A stretch of 6,070 nt of DNA. It comes from Treponema sp. (GTDB lineage: Bacteria; Spirochaetota; Spirochaetia; Treponematales; Breznakiellaceae). Location of the stretch: contig JAITFA010000137.1 of assembly GCA_031281685.1 (NCBI GenBank), positions 1 through 6,070 of the forward strand, in the 5' to 3' direction. A model generated the notes under the pieces. The model worked only from the letters and a program-made list of their open reading frames with translations, did not search any database and was not told the DNA's origin. A program made the position numbers and the translations under genes. Position 1 is the first letter of the stretch; each line of letters begins with the position of its first letter. Shown piece by piece: positions 5,979 through 6,070 of this stretch.

Positions 5979-5984
5979 CCTCTC
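5979..5984 (-). promoter_or_regulatory. Ribosome binding site of the isomerase-like gene
   Basis: GAGAGG on the minus strand lies five bases before the ATG at 5973. It is the only good Shine-Dalgarno sequence in front of a complete gene in this window and fixes this start. Confidence 0.8.
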
Positions 5985-6007
5985 AAAAGTTAATAATAAG
6001 ATAATCC

Positions 6008-6036
6008 ATTGTATGAATAGTTTTACTGACGGTCAA
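6008..6036 (-). promoter_or_regulatory. Sigma-70 promoter of the isomerase-like gene
   Basis: On the minus strand TTGACC (6036-6031) and TACAAT (6013-6008) are separated by exactly 17 bp, each with five of six consensus bases. Transcription should start near 6001, giving a leader of about 28 nt that includes the GAGAGG site. Between promoter and start the DNA is AT-rich. CGTAAC occurs twice (6055-6060 and 6063-6068) upstream of the -35 and could be a regulator site, but the window ends there. Confidence 0.75.
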
Positions 6037-6070
6037 GTTTAACTATGGCCGGCGCGTAACGCCGTAACCT

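Overview
The window looks like a chromosomal stretch from a diderm (two-membrane) bacterium of moderately high GC content. The gene set is housekeeping plus one catabolic-type enzyme: a LolC/LolE-type ABC permease (minus strand), a biotin-protein ligase and a seryl-tRNA synthetase (plus strand), and an L-fucose isomerase-family protein (minus strand). The permease implies an outer membrane with lipoproteins. The Lol-type permease, the seryl-tRNA synthetase wording and the promoter style made me think of a Treponema-like spirochaete, but that is an impression only (about 0.4).

Layout. Positions 1-168 hold the 5' part of a transposase, read leftward and cut by the window edge; its N-terminus resembles IS1182-type transposases. 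Positions 267-658 hold no gene but a dense cluster of short degenerate repeats built on GGTGYCAGA(GA)CG: first a 46-bp unit present twice, then about sixteen more closely spaced copies. Positions 660-795 hold two neighbouring hairpins and no gene. The Lol-type permease (796-2139, minus) and birA (2217-2990, plus) diverge from a 77-bp gap. serS (3034-4314, plus) follows birA after 43 bp. Positions 4315-4464 hold a perfect 12-bp inverted repeat with a TTCGACAAGCTTAG core and two more copies of the GTGCCAGACA word. The isomerase-like gene (4465-5973, minus) converges on serS and has a clear promoter and ribosome binding site of its own at the right edge.

How it works together. birA (attachment of biotin to carboxylases) and serS (charging of tRNA-Ser) are core functions and may be partly co-transcribed. 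The permease would act in lipoprotein release to the outer membrane with an ATPase encoded elsewhere. The isomerase-like gene is an independent unit. The most unusual things are the repeat cluster, whose word recurs beyond serS, and the promoter layout: the permease, birA and serS all lack a convincing Shine-Dalgarno sequence and have a -10-like hexamer 5-8 nt before the ATG, as expected of leaderless mRNAs, whereas the isomerase gene has a standard promoter, leader and ribosome binding site. I found no CRISPR array, no tRNA or rRNA gene and no convincing new multi-gene system.
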